A DNA stretch of 64,000 nucleotides, from NCBI GenBank assembly GCA_032622095.1, contig CP136061.1, positions 262,416,077-262,480,076 of the forward strand, read 5' to 3'. A program made the translations under genes and the position numbers. The stretch comes from Siphonodentalium dalli. Lineage: Eukaryota > Mollusca > Scaphopoda > Gadilida > Siphonodentaliidae. The notes under the pieces were generated by a model. That model ran no database searches, had not been told where the DNA came from, and worked only from the letters and a program-made list of their open reading frames with translations. Shown here in pieces: positions 48,171-59,019 of the stretch. Positions within the stretch are counted from its first letter, which is position 1, and the number at the start of each line of letters is the position of its first letter.

Positions 48171-49068
48171 TAGTGATGCGGACTGGACCTTGGGTGGTCC
48201 AGTCCACTGCCAAGGCAGTCCAGTCCGGTCCAGGCCATTCCGGTCCATTACACATGCTTGGACCGGTCCAAAATTGGACCAGTCCGGTCCACCTATAATA
48301 TGCTGTATGTTAATGATTTCTCTGTTTTCTCAAAGTTTTTACTCTGTATAGTACAAATATAAGGTTACTGAGTTCAGTGCATTGCAATGAGTCCATATAT
48401 GTTAAAACTTACATTGTTTGCCGATTGTATGCATCATTGTCTGTCTCTTGTGGGATATACTGGGAACGATGCACGATAATAGTATTTCTGGACATATATA
48501 TATAGCTAGGGCCAGAATGTGTTATAACCAATCTAACATGGCACTCAACTGATCGTATGCATGATTCGTATCATACTTATTTTCATTAAATTGAAATTTA
48601 AACGAAATAACAAAACTGATGACAATTATACAAATGTGTACTAATATGACTACTGCATTAATATTGGAGTCTTGGAGATTGTGATGGCTGATTGTATAGT
48701 CCTGACAATTTACAGTTATATACCTAAGTGCAACTACTATTGGATTAATATGACTGTCTTGTCTTTCATTATAAGGAAATTGACATGTACAAAGCACATC
48801 TAAAAAATTACATTGTTTTCGTGGCATCAAACGTTTAATAGATATTAACCACTTGAATGCGTCAATACATCGTTGCTAATTGATAGGATGGCAAATACGC
48901 AATAATATCGCGATAGTTTATTATAACTGAAGTAAAATAGTGGACCGGACCGGAGAGTACCGGACCGGCGGCAAAAAGCGGTCCGGTCCAGTGACACCCG
49001 GTCCAGACCAGACCGCGGTCCACCCCTGGACAGCGGACCGGACCGGTCCAAAGCGGTCCGCATCACTA
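48171..49068. mobile_element. Nonautonomous hAT-like element rich in GGTCC/GGACC
   Basis: An exact 8-bp target duplication, GTTTATAT, at 48163-48170 and 49069-49076. Termini TAGTGATGCGGAC and GTCCGCATCACTA are perfect inverted repeats over 13 bp. Both subterminal regions (48171-48292 and 48940-49060) are packed with GGTCCGGTCC or GGACCGGACC, as expected for clustered transposase-binding repeats. The 898-bp interior has no recognised transposase; the 102-residue minus-strand frame at 48522-48830 is not familiar. Confidence 0.93.
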
Positions 49069-49191
49069 GTTTATATAGTCCAAGGTCAAAACAGATCTTT
49101 TTATTGAACATTTTGAAATTGTCTGTATTTCACCAAAAAAAAAACCAGTGGGTAAGCAATAAAAGTCTATTTTGGAAAAGTTTATTATAAA

Positions 49192-49614
49192 CAAGCCTTA
49201 ATAATAGTGTCCTTGACTTTTGCAAAATGAGGTCCCCAGAGGATCAAGTTGAAGTTCCCCAGAGGATCAGGTTGATGTCCCCAGAGGATCAGGTTGATGT
49301 CCCCAGAGGATCAGGTTGAGGTTCCCAGAGGATCAGGTTGAAGTTCCCCAGTTGAAGTTGGTGATGATCACCCATTTAATAGTCTCTTGATTATGCATTT
49401 ATCTTCTGCAAATTAGTGGATATAAGATAACAGAAGGGAAAACGTTACAAAAAACAATGTTAATTTGAGACTGGAGACACTTCCCTTTATAAGCAGAATG
49501 AGTTCCCCAGGGGGTGAATTTGGTGATGCTAGCCCACTGTGCAGGATAGCATCACTAAATTCACCCTCTGTGGACCCCATTCTGCAAATTACAGACACAC
49601 TATTTCAAGGCTCG
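49192..49614. mobile_element. hAT-like MITE, long form, with internal tandem repeat (copy H10)
   Basis: Starts CAAGCCTTAATAATAGTGT and ends CACTATTTCAAGGCTCG. The first hairpin is replaced by a 22-23-bp tandem repeat; the middle (GTTAATTTGAGACTGG) and the second hairpin are typical. No clear target duplication. Confidence 0.78.
49235..49348. repeat. 22/23-bp tandem repeat, 5 copies, inside H10
   Basis: Units CCCCAGAGGATCAGGTTGATG and CCCAGAGGATCAGGTTGAAGT. The unit looks like a join of the element's own GTCCCCAGAGG and AGATTGAAGTTCCCCAG phrases. Confidence 0.85.
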
Positions 49615-50262
49615 CTTTTATAATGTCAAAAATGAGCAAATGCGACCAATGTACACTGGAGAAAACTAATTTTCTGCATGATAAATAACACCGTCAATGA
49701 GCCGATACAAACATTTTATTTCAAATCAATGAAAATATGAATGTAACACAGCAATTACACATTCGATCTCAAAATAGTCAAGGTCATAAACAAAGGTCAT
49801 TTATGTCGCTTTAACGAGAAACCAATTAAAATTAGTTTATGGTAGTTGGTGCCTCGGTCATAGGTCCTGTTCTGATGGCGATGAAAAATGTGAATAATGC
49901 GTAGAGAGGGGGCAGTTTTTGTGTGATGTGAGTCACCACTTGTCATCTCTTGTGATCTATGTAACACGTCAAACATTAAATTGGCCTCCCTCCCTGAAGA
50001 TTCAGAATAATTTATTAGTGACGGGGAATTGCTTGGGTGTTTGGAAATCATAATTCATTTCTCGACAAATTGATTCACTTCTAAGCTTAAGTCAAGTCAA
50101 TCCAATCATATCGGACCACCATTCATTCATAGCGCTCAAATTCTTTACAGTTATTTTGGAGGACAGTGGAGAAATTCATTAGTACCACTGTAACATTGGA
50201 GGGACATGCACTGCACAAACTACTTGTATTATATTAGAGGAAATTGAAAATATTAGAGGAAC
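49615..50262. other. No recognisable feature
   Basis: Spacer of about 650 bp; the minus-strand 84-residue frame has no recognisable domain. Confidence 0.45.
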
Positions 50263-50638
50263 TTAACCCTTTACCCAACAGAACGGCCCTGTGCCAATGC
50301 ATTCTCTTATATATGCGAGTCGACCATAGGTCGCCTCGCATATATAAGAGAATGCATTGGCTTAACACATTAAAAATTATAAAATTGTTAAAGAATGTAA
50401 GAATTTTTTTTTTTAGGCCAATGCATTCTCTTATATATGCGAGGCGACCTATGGTCGACTCGCATATATAAGAGAATGCATTGGCACAGGGCATAACTGT
50501 AACTATCACAATGTGGTCAAGGAGCCGGTTCCAATGATATCCATATTTGTATGGTTCTATTGAGACAGACCGAAGATATTTTAGGCTGTTGAAGCTTTAT
50601 TTGGCCGGTTTTGGCCGGTTTGTTGGGTAAAGGGTTAA
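50263..50638 (+). mobile_element. Type-A TTAA MITE (copy P11)
   Basis: TTAA at 50263-50266 and 50635-50638; CCCTTTACCCAACA and TGTTGGGTAAAGGG termini. Both hairpins are perfect by eye. One of the best-preserved copies. Confidence 0.9.
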
Positions 50639-50714
50639 AGGTTGTGTATCTGTTCCCATCAAGTTTTTTTTTTATAGATTCCAGGGTATAAAATAATAGA
50701 TATGAATCAAGGAC

Positions 50715-50968
50715 CAAGCCTTGAAACAGTGTGTCTGTCATTTGCAGAATGAGGTCCCCAGAGGGTGAATTTAGTGATGCTACCCCGCATTACGGGCTAG
50801 CATCACCAAATTCACCATCTGCGAACCTCATTCTGCTTACATCTCAGCAGAATGAGGTCCCCAGAGGGTGAATTTGGTGATGCTAGCCCACTATGCGGGG
50901 TAGCATCACTAAATTCACCCTCTGGGGACCTCATTCTGCAAATTACAGACACCCTATTTCAAGGCTTG
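50715..50968. mobile_element. hAT-like hairpin MITE, short form (copy H11)
   Basis: An exact 8-bp target duplication, TCAAGGAC, at 50707-50714 and 50969-50976. Termini CAAGCCTTGAAACAGTGTG and CTATTTCAAGGCTTG, with two hairpins. Confidence 0.93.
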
Positions 50969-50976
50969 TCAAGGAC

Positions 50977-52619
50977 ACCATCCTTATAGTATTTTTGTAT
51001 ATCCTCTCTCCCAACCCATATTTTTGGGCTCTGTTTGGAAGTATTCAATGCAAATTAATGCTATCAGGAGTAGATCTTGGTTGCCTGATTAATAAAGGGA
51101 GACATTTCACAAATTTAATCCAGTTAACTAATACATTGTTTTTAAAAATATAAACCAATGAAGTCATTGAATTGTTAAGTTATTACATTCTTACATGATC
51201 TTTGCCACTTACACTTGTAGGAATGATGGTTTATGAAAAAAAATATTGTACCTACCTACCTACCCAGCTCCTCAGAAATTCACTGTTTGTTATATAAAAA
51301 AAAGTTATTTTAACCAAACTTGTTGCTGGTTAAACAAAATATTGAAAAACAAGTTGAATATTATATTTTGAGACGGCAGCAAAAAAATGGGTCGGTCGGG
51401 AGAGGGTAAACAAACAATCTTTTAATTATTGTCTGTCCGGAAATGCTTCTAACAAGTTCAAACGACCAATTGCTAACTGCAATTTATATGGTGTTATCTT
51501 CGTGTGAAATGCTTGTTTTGAAGTGCTTTTTTTTTATATGTTGAAAATAATTGATTGGTCAATCAGCTGGCAAAATTAATTATTTAAATTCTTCAAAATA
51601 TAATTGTTATCCACTTCCTGGTTCAATTTAAAACCAACCTGTAGTTCATACTGTCCATAGTGAGCGGCCACATACTGATACAATATTACCTCTTGGGAAC
51701 TGCATGGTACCATAGTACCACCCCCAGTACCGATAGGTCTGGAACCGTCAGTACTTTGATAAGCTTGTTACCAAAAACAACCATATAAATCTATACTAAT
51801 AAAACTGTTAACTTTTATTATGTTTGTAAAATATATTAAAAGAATTAATCTTCTCAGAGTAATGACTAATCACCTATATTTGCCTTTACTTCAAGTTTAA
51901 ATTTATTCACCATTATTCATTGGAGCCCTAGACTGTCTTGTATAATAGTACTGGTAACAAGATATTAGATTGGCTACTTTCCGTATTTTATATTTACGTT
52001 TACTTCCGATTTATCTCACTGCATTTATTCGACTAAAGTTCGGCAAGTCCACATAATGTTTTCCCCGTCCACCCTAAATTTCCCATAATTTTAGGATTTA
52101 TTCCAATTATTATTTTTCTTACTGCATAGTACAGGGACGTATTTAGCCAAAAATTTCATATATAAATTGAATGGTATACATGTACATGTCATACTTTTCA
52201 AATTCTCTTCTATTATTGTATTCTCCTATTTTGGATTCTTGATACTATTTACTGTAATTAAATTAACTAAAATATAATAGTATTGAGAATTTGTAATATG
52301 TTATTATAATCAATATGTATAAACATGTATAATTATATTGGGGAGCTAGTAGTTACACTGTCCAATATATATATAGGCAAATAATTATATATAAAATCTA
52401 TCATTTGAAAGAGTTCTCGATTGGAAAGATTCAATTCTGTCTGTTCGTTTGTTTGCTTATTTGTCCAGCTATAGACGACCAAACATCTGGACCCTCGGAT
52501 TATTTGTATATAAGGGTAATTTTACCAGGAGTATCATATTAGATGGGTCCCGGTGACATCAGATGTATTAAAAAGACCACCTGAGACTCTGCATGGAAAG
52601 TTGTTTAACGAGTTTCTGT
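50977..52619. other. AT-rich region, no recognisable feature
   Basis: About 1.6 kb without a credible gene, hairpin or tandem repeat. Confidence 0.5.
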
Positions 52620-52633
52620 ACATAAGTGAGCAG

Positions 52634-53402
52634 AACACTCTTTATTCATACCATATCAGGAATATATCAACTGTGAACGCTCTTTATTCATACCATATCA
52701 GGAATATATCAACCGTGAACGCTCTTTATTCATACCATATCAGGAATATATCAACCGTGAATGCTCTTTATTCATACCATATCAGGAATATATCAACCGT
52801 GAACGCTCTTTATTCATACCATATCAGGAATATATCAACCGTGAACGCTCTTTATTCATACCATATCAGGAATATATCAACCGTGAACGCTCTTTATTCA
52901 TACCATATCAGGAATATATCAACCGTGAACGCTCTTTATTCATACCATATCAGGAATATATCAACCGTGAACGCTCTTTATTCATACCATATCAGGAATA
53001 TATCAACCGTGAATGCTCTTTATTCATACCATATCAGGAATATATCAACCGTGAACGCTCTTTATTCATACCATATCAGGAATATATCAACCGTGAACGC
53101 TCTTTATTCATACCATATCAGGAATATATCAACCGTGAACGCTCTTTATTCATACCATATCAGGAATATATCAACCGTGAACGCTCTTTATTCATACCAT
53201 ATCAGGAATATATCAACCGTGAATGCTCTTTATTCATACCATATCAGGAATATATCAACCGTGAACGCTCTTTATTCATACCATATCAGGAATATATCAA
53301 CCGTGAACGCTCTTTATTCATACCATATCAGGAATATATCAACCGTGAACGCTCTTTATTCATACCATATCAGGAATATATCAACCATGAACGCTCTTTA
53401 TT
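52634..53402. repeat. 42-bp minisatellite, 18 copies
   Basis: Unit CGCTCTTTATTCATACCATA plus TCAGGAATATATCAACCGTGAA, 42 bp, with almost no variation. A C-to-T variant (AATGCTC) occurs at 52760, 53012 and 53222, spaced six and five units apart. Because 42 is a multiple of three and the units are uniform, one plus-strand frame of 284 codons stays open. It starts at GTG rather than ATG and ends just after the array, so I do not call a gene. Confidence 0.95.
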
Positions 53403-53568
53403 GTTAATCTACAGAGACTGCACTCAAAGTCACACATCGCTTCGAATATCATAAGCTCTTTATCCATACCAAATCATGACTCCCATTGCCAGTTCTACGT
53501 TGGGTGCACGAGGGTTGGATGATCACAAAACTTATTCATCATGCAGCAGAACGGAAGACCACCAATGT

Positions 53569-53720
53569 TGTCGGGGATTGTGTATATGTTTACCGGATAT
53601 CGGTTCTTTACCGGATATGCGTGGTCCGGGTTTTTGTATTCCATGTTTTGAATAAGTTGGAAAAATAGATTTCGATTGAATCACATTTTCTCTCTCTCTC
53701 TCCCGATTATAACTCCTACA
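53569..53720 (+). repeat. 5' LTR of BEL/Pao copy 2
   Basis: 152 bp, TGTCGGGG...CTCCTACA, and no difference found from the 3' LTR. Very short for an LTR. It contains two TTTACCGGATAT repeats and a CT run close to its end. No canonical TATA box stands out. Confidence 0.97.
53590..53621 (+). promoter_or_regulatory. Direct repeat TTTACCGGATAT in LTR
   Basis: Two copies of TTTACCGGATAT separated by CGGTTC, present in all four LTRs of the window. A paired site in the LTR could bind a host factor or direct initiation; function is inferred from position only. Confidence 0.35.
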
Positions 53721-53722
53721 TT

Positions 53723-53737
53723 TGGTCCATCGAACCG
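53723..53737 (+). other. Candidate primer-binding site
   Basis: TGGTCCATCGAACCG begins two bases after the 5' LTR. The leading TGG would pair with the CCA end of a tRNA. The exact tRNA is not identified; copy 1 has the same sequence at 29040. Confidence 0.5.
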
Positions 53738-53741
53738 TAAT

Positions 53742-56700
53742 ATGGCAGACAAACTATTCCGAGTTAGACGAGCGCATCGTAGCCAATGCCGCAAACTCAT
53801 AATCGAACTGGAGGCGACAATCGAAGCAAAAAACTCCAATCGTGCATCGGTGACACTGATGAAATTCAGAAAAAAAATCGAATTTCTCGAACAACTCGAC
53901 GCCGAAATAACCGACTCACTCGACCCAACCGATGAGAAGTTCGAAGAAGCAATCATCGAATACGATGAATACATCGACATACTGCATACAAAGTCCCAAG
54001 AATGCGAAATAGCCCTAAAATCAATGACAATTTCGCGGGAATCACGGGAAGACGTTTCGTCCCACGTACCGAAAACAACCATGTGTCTACCGAAAGTTGA
54101 CATTCCCAAGTTCGGCGGAAATATAATGAACTGGCCTTCATTCTGGGGCTTGTTTAACACCATCCATTCCTCAAAAACACTGAGTGAAATAGAAAAATTC
54201 ACCTACCTAAAGACATTCATAATCGGTGAGGCTGAATCCTGCATTGCTGGCATGTCAATGACAGGGACCAACTACATGAAAGCGGTGGAGCTACTGACCG
54301 CCAGATTTGGACAACCACATCGCATCGTCGACGCCTATATGAAACATCTCCTCAATCTACAAAAACCGAGACCCGACCTACAATCGATGAGATGTTTTTC
54401 GGACAACCTGGAAGCCTCGATCAGAACTCTGGAATCGTTAGGAAAAACGGAAAATACTTATGAAGCAATGCTAATGCCCTCTTTGTGGGAGAAAATTCCG
54501 CATGATTTACAACGCAACTTAGCACGAAGTCACGGCAACAAGGAATGGACGCTCAAAGAGTTTAGAAGCGAACTCTGCTTAGAAGTTTCTGCCCTCGAAT
54601 CATGCTCAACACCAAGCTACACATCCAGAAATGAGTTCACCAACGACGATTCACAGGAACCAGGAACAATCACTTCACTTTATGCGGGTGCTTCATCGAG
54701 CAGAAATTATAATCGATCACCTCGCTCATGTGTTTTCTGCTCAGCGCCACATTTTCCGTCCGACTGTGTGAAACTGAAAGACGTCCCATCAAGAATAGAC
54801 TTCATCAAAAGATCAAACCTGTGTTTTAACTGTTTAGGACAGCACAGAGTTAACGTATGCCGATCTATCAAGAGGTGCCTCATCTGCAAAGGAAAACATC
54901 ATACGAGCATCCATCGGAATTCTGAATCTGAGCAAATGGACGAACCATCACAACCAGAACCAACGACGAATGCTACAGACGCAATTGTGACAACGGCAAT
55001 GACACACACACCTCAGATCCTTCTGAAGACTGCAGTTGCTACCATATATGACGAAAAATTAGACTCTCACACCACAGGACATTTACTCTTCGATGATGGC
55101 TCACAACGAACATTCATAACTAAAGAGCTAGCGGACCAGCTGGGACTTGTGACGCGTAAAACTCAAACATTGAATCTCTCAACCTTCGGTGGTGAATCGG
55201 CACAAACACGACAACTGGATGAAGTTATATTCAATGTTGCAAGTGGCAGCTCAATGACTCAAATCAAAGCATTGGTTGTTCCAACCATTACCAACCCAGT
55301 TCCGATAACAATCAAGTCTTGTGCGGCTGTACCTGAACTGTTTGGTCTAAAACTGGCTCACCCACTAGATTATGACTGTAATCCATTTACCATATCAATT
55401 CTAATTGGCAGTGACAATTATTATGCATTTGTCCAGAATGACATAATAAAAACAACCGCTGGTCCTGTCGCCGTGAATTCTACTCTAGGATACCTCATAT
55501 GCGGTCCATCTGACAAGAAAGCTGAATCAACAAGCTCAACAGCATCTATGCTGCATGTTCTCATAGAACCAGACGACTCGGACCTAAAACAATTTTGGTC
55601 TCTCGAAACTATTGGCATTGACCCTGTGACCGACGACGCCAATGATATCGTGAAACAATATTGCGATACATCGATACAGTTTACCGATGGTCGTTATGAA
55701 GCGAAACTCCCATGGTTATCCAAACACGAACAACTGCCATCTAATCTCGAACTCACCCACAACAGGACCCGATCAACGATTAGACACTTGGCAACGAAAC
55801 CTGAACTGTTCTTAAAGTATGGAGAAATCATACAAGATCAACTCAACCGTGACTTTATTGAGAAAGTACCTGGAAACACATGCAGTCCAACCGACACAGT
55901 GGTACATTATCTGCCACACCATCCGGTGTGCAAGGACTCTGCCACTACACCAATTAGAATAGTCTTCGACTGCAGCTGCGCACAGAAAGGACTACCTTCG
56001 TTGAATGATTGCCTTGAGTGTGGACCGCCATTACTCAACGATATTGCTTCCATTCTCATGAGATTTCGCGTTGGAAAGTACGGCGTCACCACAGATATCG
56101 AGAAGGCGTTCCTCAACATCGGCCTGGTGCATAGTGATCGCGACGCAACACGATTCTTCTGGTTGTCCGACCCGAACGACCCCGAGAGTGATTTCTTGAT
56201 CTACCGATTCAAGCGTGTTCTGTTTGGTGCTAAATGTTCTCCGTTTATTCTCAACAGCACCATCATTCATCACCTGAAGGATCTGTCTCATTCCGTGACA
56301 GCCGCTGATGTGATGTTGTCAAATATCTATGTTGACAACATTGTCACAAGTTTCGATAGTGCAGAAAATGTGTGTTCGTTCTCCCAGCAAGCCTGTGAAA
56401 TCATGGGCAGTGCAGGTTTTAACCTGAGAAGCTGGGCTTCAAATTGTGCGCAATTCACTGACGCACCCACCGATACTTCTACGAAAGCTGATCCTGTGAA
56501 AGTGTTGGGTGTCAATTGGGATGTTAACAGCGACATCCTCACACTCAACCAAGGCTGTCTACCTTTCGAAGGAGCTTCGATTACAAAGCGTTGCATCCTG
56601 CAGCAAATTTCCAAAATCTTTGATCCGCTCGGTATTCTATCACCCGTGTCCATACGTGCGCGCATCCTCATGCAGGATATTTGGAAGGAGTCTATCAGCT

Positions 56701-59000
56701 GGGATGCACCGCTACCAGATCAGTATTGTGCGCGATGGAAAGAAATATCGACCGATCTCAACCGAGCGTCCAAATTGGAAATTCCGCGACAGTACAGTTG
56801 TTGCCGAAATCACTCAAGTGGTCAGACAGTTCTACACGTATTTGCAGATGCTAGTTCGCACGCTTACGGGGCGGTATGTTACCTTCAATCGTCCAGTGGT
56901 ACCTCCTTTGTGATTGCGAAGTCGCGCGTGGCACCGCTAAAACTCATGACAATACCGAAATTGGAGCTCATGGCCGCTACCATTGCCGCACGATTAGGCA
57001 TTCGAGCATTCGATTCGTTGATATCAACATTTCCTCAACTCCACATCAAATTCTGGTCAGATAGTACGATTGTCCTGAGTTGGCTTTCATCCGAGAAAAA
57101 ACTTCCAATATTTGTCGCCAATCGTACCAAGGAGATTAAAAACCTGACCCAGACACACACATGGAGTTATTGTGCCACAACTTCAAACCCCGCCGACTTG
57201 TTGACGCGTGGCATATCGGCGGACGAACTTACAAAGAGCGACATTTGGTTCCACGGTCCACTGGACTTAATCGACAATACCCAGCCTTCCATTAGTCTAG
57301 TGGCTAATACAAATGAAAACACACTGACGTCCGATCAACCAACTGCGACAACAGAAATCACTGAAACTGGTATTCACATTGTCGTTCCAATCAATCGTTT
57401 CTCAAGTATGACCAAGTTACTTCGAGTCTCTGCCTGGGTTTTCCGGTTCATTAACAATATACGTCGCCGAACAAACACCCGAAACGGTCCACTTGACATT
57501 TCCGAACTTGAAAATGCAAAGACACATTGGATCCAATGCGCACAGGCAACAGCATATGATAGTGTACTACGTGAACTTTCTCAGTCTAGGCCTAAGACAC
57601 CAATAATAACACAACTACAATTATTTCTCGATCCAAATGGTGTCATTCGGTGCAGAGGTAGATTACAGAATGCTGACCTTCAGGACAACACGAAATTTCC
57701 AGTTCTCCTACCAAAATACCACCCATTCTCTAGACTGCTCGTACAGGACATTCACGAAACAGTCAAACATTCTGGTGTCAACTCGACTGTTATCGCGATA
57801 CGTTCAGCCTACTGGATTCCATGTGTCAGACAATTGGTAAAATCGATACTCAAACAGTGTGTTCCGTGTCGCAGAGTTACCTGTAAACCTTATCAGTTAC
57901 CAAACCCACCGCCATTACCACCTTGTCGCGTAGCGGAAGTACCGCCATTCTATTATACAGGTGTAGACTTCTGTGGGCCACTTACCGTTAAGACGACAGC
58001 GGGTTCTTCCACAGAGAAGTGTTATATCTGCCTTTTCACATGTACCGTAACACGCGCCATACACCTCGAACTTACATCTGATTTGACGACAGAGTCATTC
58101 ATCGCTGCACTGCGCCGTTTCTCTAGCAGACGATCACTTCCCAGAAAAATAATTTCTGACAATGCTAGTACGTTCATGTGCGCCAATTCAACTATTCGCG
58201 ATTTGTTTAAGTCTGATGAGGTATCTGACAAACTTAGCACACGTGGTCTACAGTGGCAGTTCATAACAAAGCGTGCACCCTGGCAAGGTGGATTCTACGA
58301 GAGACTCATAGGCGTCACCAAACTAGCACTAAAGAAAGTGTTATACCGATCGATAGTAACATTTGAGGAACTTCAGACCCTCATTACTGAGATTGAAGCA
58401 TGTATTAACAACCGGCCACTCATGTATGTTTCTGAAGACCTTGTCGATGGCGATGCTTTAACACCGGCTCATTTTCTTCACGGACACATAACAGCCTTAC
58501 CTCACCCTTCAGTATTTGATGATGAACTTAATGACCCTCAATTTGACATTCGACCCGATGACCTCCTTAAACGCGCCCGTATACGTGCATTACTCATGCA
58601 AAACTTTCAAAAACGCTGGAAACATGAGTACCTCACGGGTTTAAGGGAGTTCCACAAGTTCACGGATGATAGTTCTAAATGCGTTAAAGCTGGGTCAGTT
58701 GTTCAGATCAAAGAGGACAACGAAAAGAGACTTAAATGGAGATTGGGCGTCATTACAGACATTATTCGCGGTAGAGATGGACTCATTCGATCAGTGTCAT
58801 TAAAAACTTCAACAGGCGTCACAAATAGACCAATCTGTAAACTATATCCACTTGAAGTTTATTGTACTGAACCAAATAACATTTTACATAGAACACTACC
58901 CAATACCAGTGACCTTAAAATCAGTACTAGACCTCGTAGAGAAGCTGCAATTCGCGCAGTTGACAAAATACGTAAATGTTTACAAGACCAGGATTACTAA
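53742..59000 (+). CDS. BEL/Pao Gag-Pol polyprotein, 1752 aa, intact
   Basis: Single open frame. I start it at the first ATG after the LTR (MADKLFRVRR); the frame is open upstream into the LTR but has only TTG there. Domains by eye: a Gag-like DUF1759 region (about 110-290, VDIPKFGGN...WPSFW); Cys/His zinc knuckles at about 330-342, 361-373 and 379-391; retroviral-like aspartic protease with LLFDDGSQ (Asp451); reverse transcriptase about 700-900 with TTDIEKAF (Asp785) and YVDN at 863-866, where YVDD is more usual; Peptidase_A17/RNase H-like region with Asp1036, Glu1075 and Asp1107; integrase zinc domain (His1338, His1343, Cys1373, Cys1376); integrase core with Asp1409, Asp1473 and Glu1520; C-terminal DUF5641-like region about 1605-1706. 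The domain order is that of BEL/Pao. The product would be cleaved by its own protease and copy the element through an RNA intermediate. No stop or frameshift is present. Activity is not shown by sequence alone. Confidence 0.96.
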   Translation: MADKLFRVRRAHRSQCRKLIIELEATIEAKNSNRASVTLMKFRKKIEFLEQLDAEITDSLDPTDEKFEEAIIEYDEYIDILHTKSQECEIALKSMTISRESREDVSSHVPKTTMCLPKVDIPKFGGNIMNWPSFWGLFNTIHSSKTLSEIEKFTYLKTFIIGEAESCIAGMSMTGTNYMKAVELLTARFGQPHRIVDAYMKHLLNLQKPRPDLQSMRCFSDNLEASIRTLESLGKTENTYEAMLMPSLWEKIPHDLQRNLARSHGNKEWTLKEFRSELCLEVSALESCSTPSYTSRNEFTNDDSQEPGTITSLYAGASSSRNYNRSPRSCVFCSAPHFPSDCVKLKDVPSRIDFIKRSNLCFNCLGQHRVNVCRSIKRCLICKGKHHTSIHRNSESEQMDEPSQPEPTTNATDAIVTTAMTHTPQILLKTAVATIYDEKLDSHTTGHLLFDDGSQRTFITKELADQLGLVTRKTQTLNLSTFGGESAQTRQLDEVIFNVASGSSMTQIKALVVPTITNPVPITIKSCAAVPELFGLKLAHPLDYDCNPFTISILIGSDNYYAFVQNDIIKTTAGPVAVNSTLGYLICGPSDKKAESTSSTASMLHVLIEPDDSDLKQFWSLETIGIDPVTDDANDIVKQYCDTSIQFTDGRYEAKLPWLSKHEQLPSNLELTHNRTRSTIRHLATKPELFLKYGEIIQDQLNRDFIEKVPGNTCSPTDTVVHYLPHHPVCKDSATTPIRIVFDCSCAQKGLPSLNDCLECGPPLLNDIASILMRFRVGKYGVTTDIEKAFLNIGLVHSDRDATRFFWLSDPNDPESDFLIYRFKRVLFGAKCSPFILNSTIIHHLKDLSHSVTAADVMLSNIYVDNIVTSFDSAENVCSFSQQACEIMGSAGFNLRSWASNCAQFTDAPTDTSTKADPVKVLGVNWDVNSDILTLNQGCLPFEGASITKRCILQQISKIFDPLGILSPVSIRARILMQDIWKESISWDAPLPDQYCARWKEISTDLNRASKLEIPRQYSCCRNHSSGQTVLHVFADASSHAYGAVCYLQSSSGTSFVIAKSRVAPLKLMTIPKLELMAATIAARLGIRAFDSLISTFPQLHIKFWSDSTIVLSWLSSEKKLPIFVANRTKEIKNLTQTHTWSYCATTSNPADLLTRGISADELTKSDIWFHGPLDLIDNTQPSISLVANTNENTLTSDQPTATTEITETGIHIVVPINRFSSMTKLLRVSAWVFRFINNIRRRTNTRNGPLDISELENAKTHWIQCAQATAYDSVLRELSQSRPKTPIITQLQLFLDPNGVIRCRGRLQNADLQDNTKFPVLLPKYHPFSRLLVQDIHETVKHSGVNSTVIAIRSAYWIPCVRQLVKSILKQCVPCRRVTCKPYQLPNPPPLPPCRVAEVPPFYYTGVDFCGPLTVKTTAGSSTEKCYICLFTCTVTRAIHLELTSDLTTESFIAALRRFSSRRSLPRKIISDNASTFMCANSTIRDLFKSDEVSDKLSTRGLQWQFITKRAPWQGGFYERLIGVTKLALKKVLYRSIVTFEELQTLITEIEACINNRPLMYVSEDLVDGDALTPAHFLHGHITALPHPSVFDDELNDPQFDIRPDDLLKRARIRALLMQNFQKRWKHEYLTGLREFHKFTDDSSKCVKAGSVVQIKEDNEKRLKWRLGVITDIIRGRDGLIRSVSLKTSTGVTNRPICKLYPLEVYCTEPNNILHRTLPNTSDLKISTRPRREAAIRAVDKIRKCLQDQDY

Positions 59001-59004
59001 CTTT

Positions 59005-59017
59005 AAAAAGGGGGGAG
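59005..59017 (+). other. Polypurine tract
   Basis: AAAAAGGGGGGAG directly before the 3' LTR (two bases, TA, between), the expected plus-strand primer. It is deleted in copy 1. Confidence 0.85.
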
Positions 59018-59019
59018 TA

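Noticed and set aside
48522-48830. 102-residue minus-strand frame as a transposase of the hAT-like element
   Set aside because: Too short, and no DDE, zinc-finger or dimerisation motif is recognisable.
52553-53407. 284-codon open frame over the 42-bp array
   Set aside because: It begins with GTG, is almost entirely one 14-residue repeat, and ends immediately after the array. A uniform array with a period divisible by three keeps a frame open by default.
53681-54202. 173-residue minus-strand frame, also at 28998-29519
   Set aside because: Antisense shadow of the retrotransposon Gag region, open in both copies because the sequences are nearly identical.
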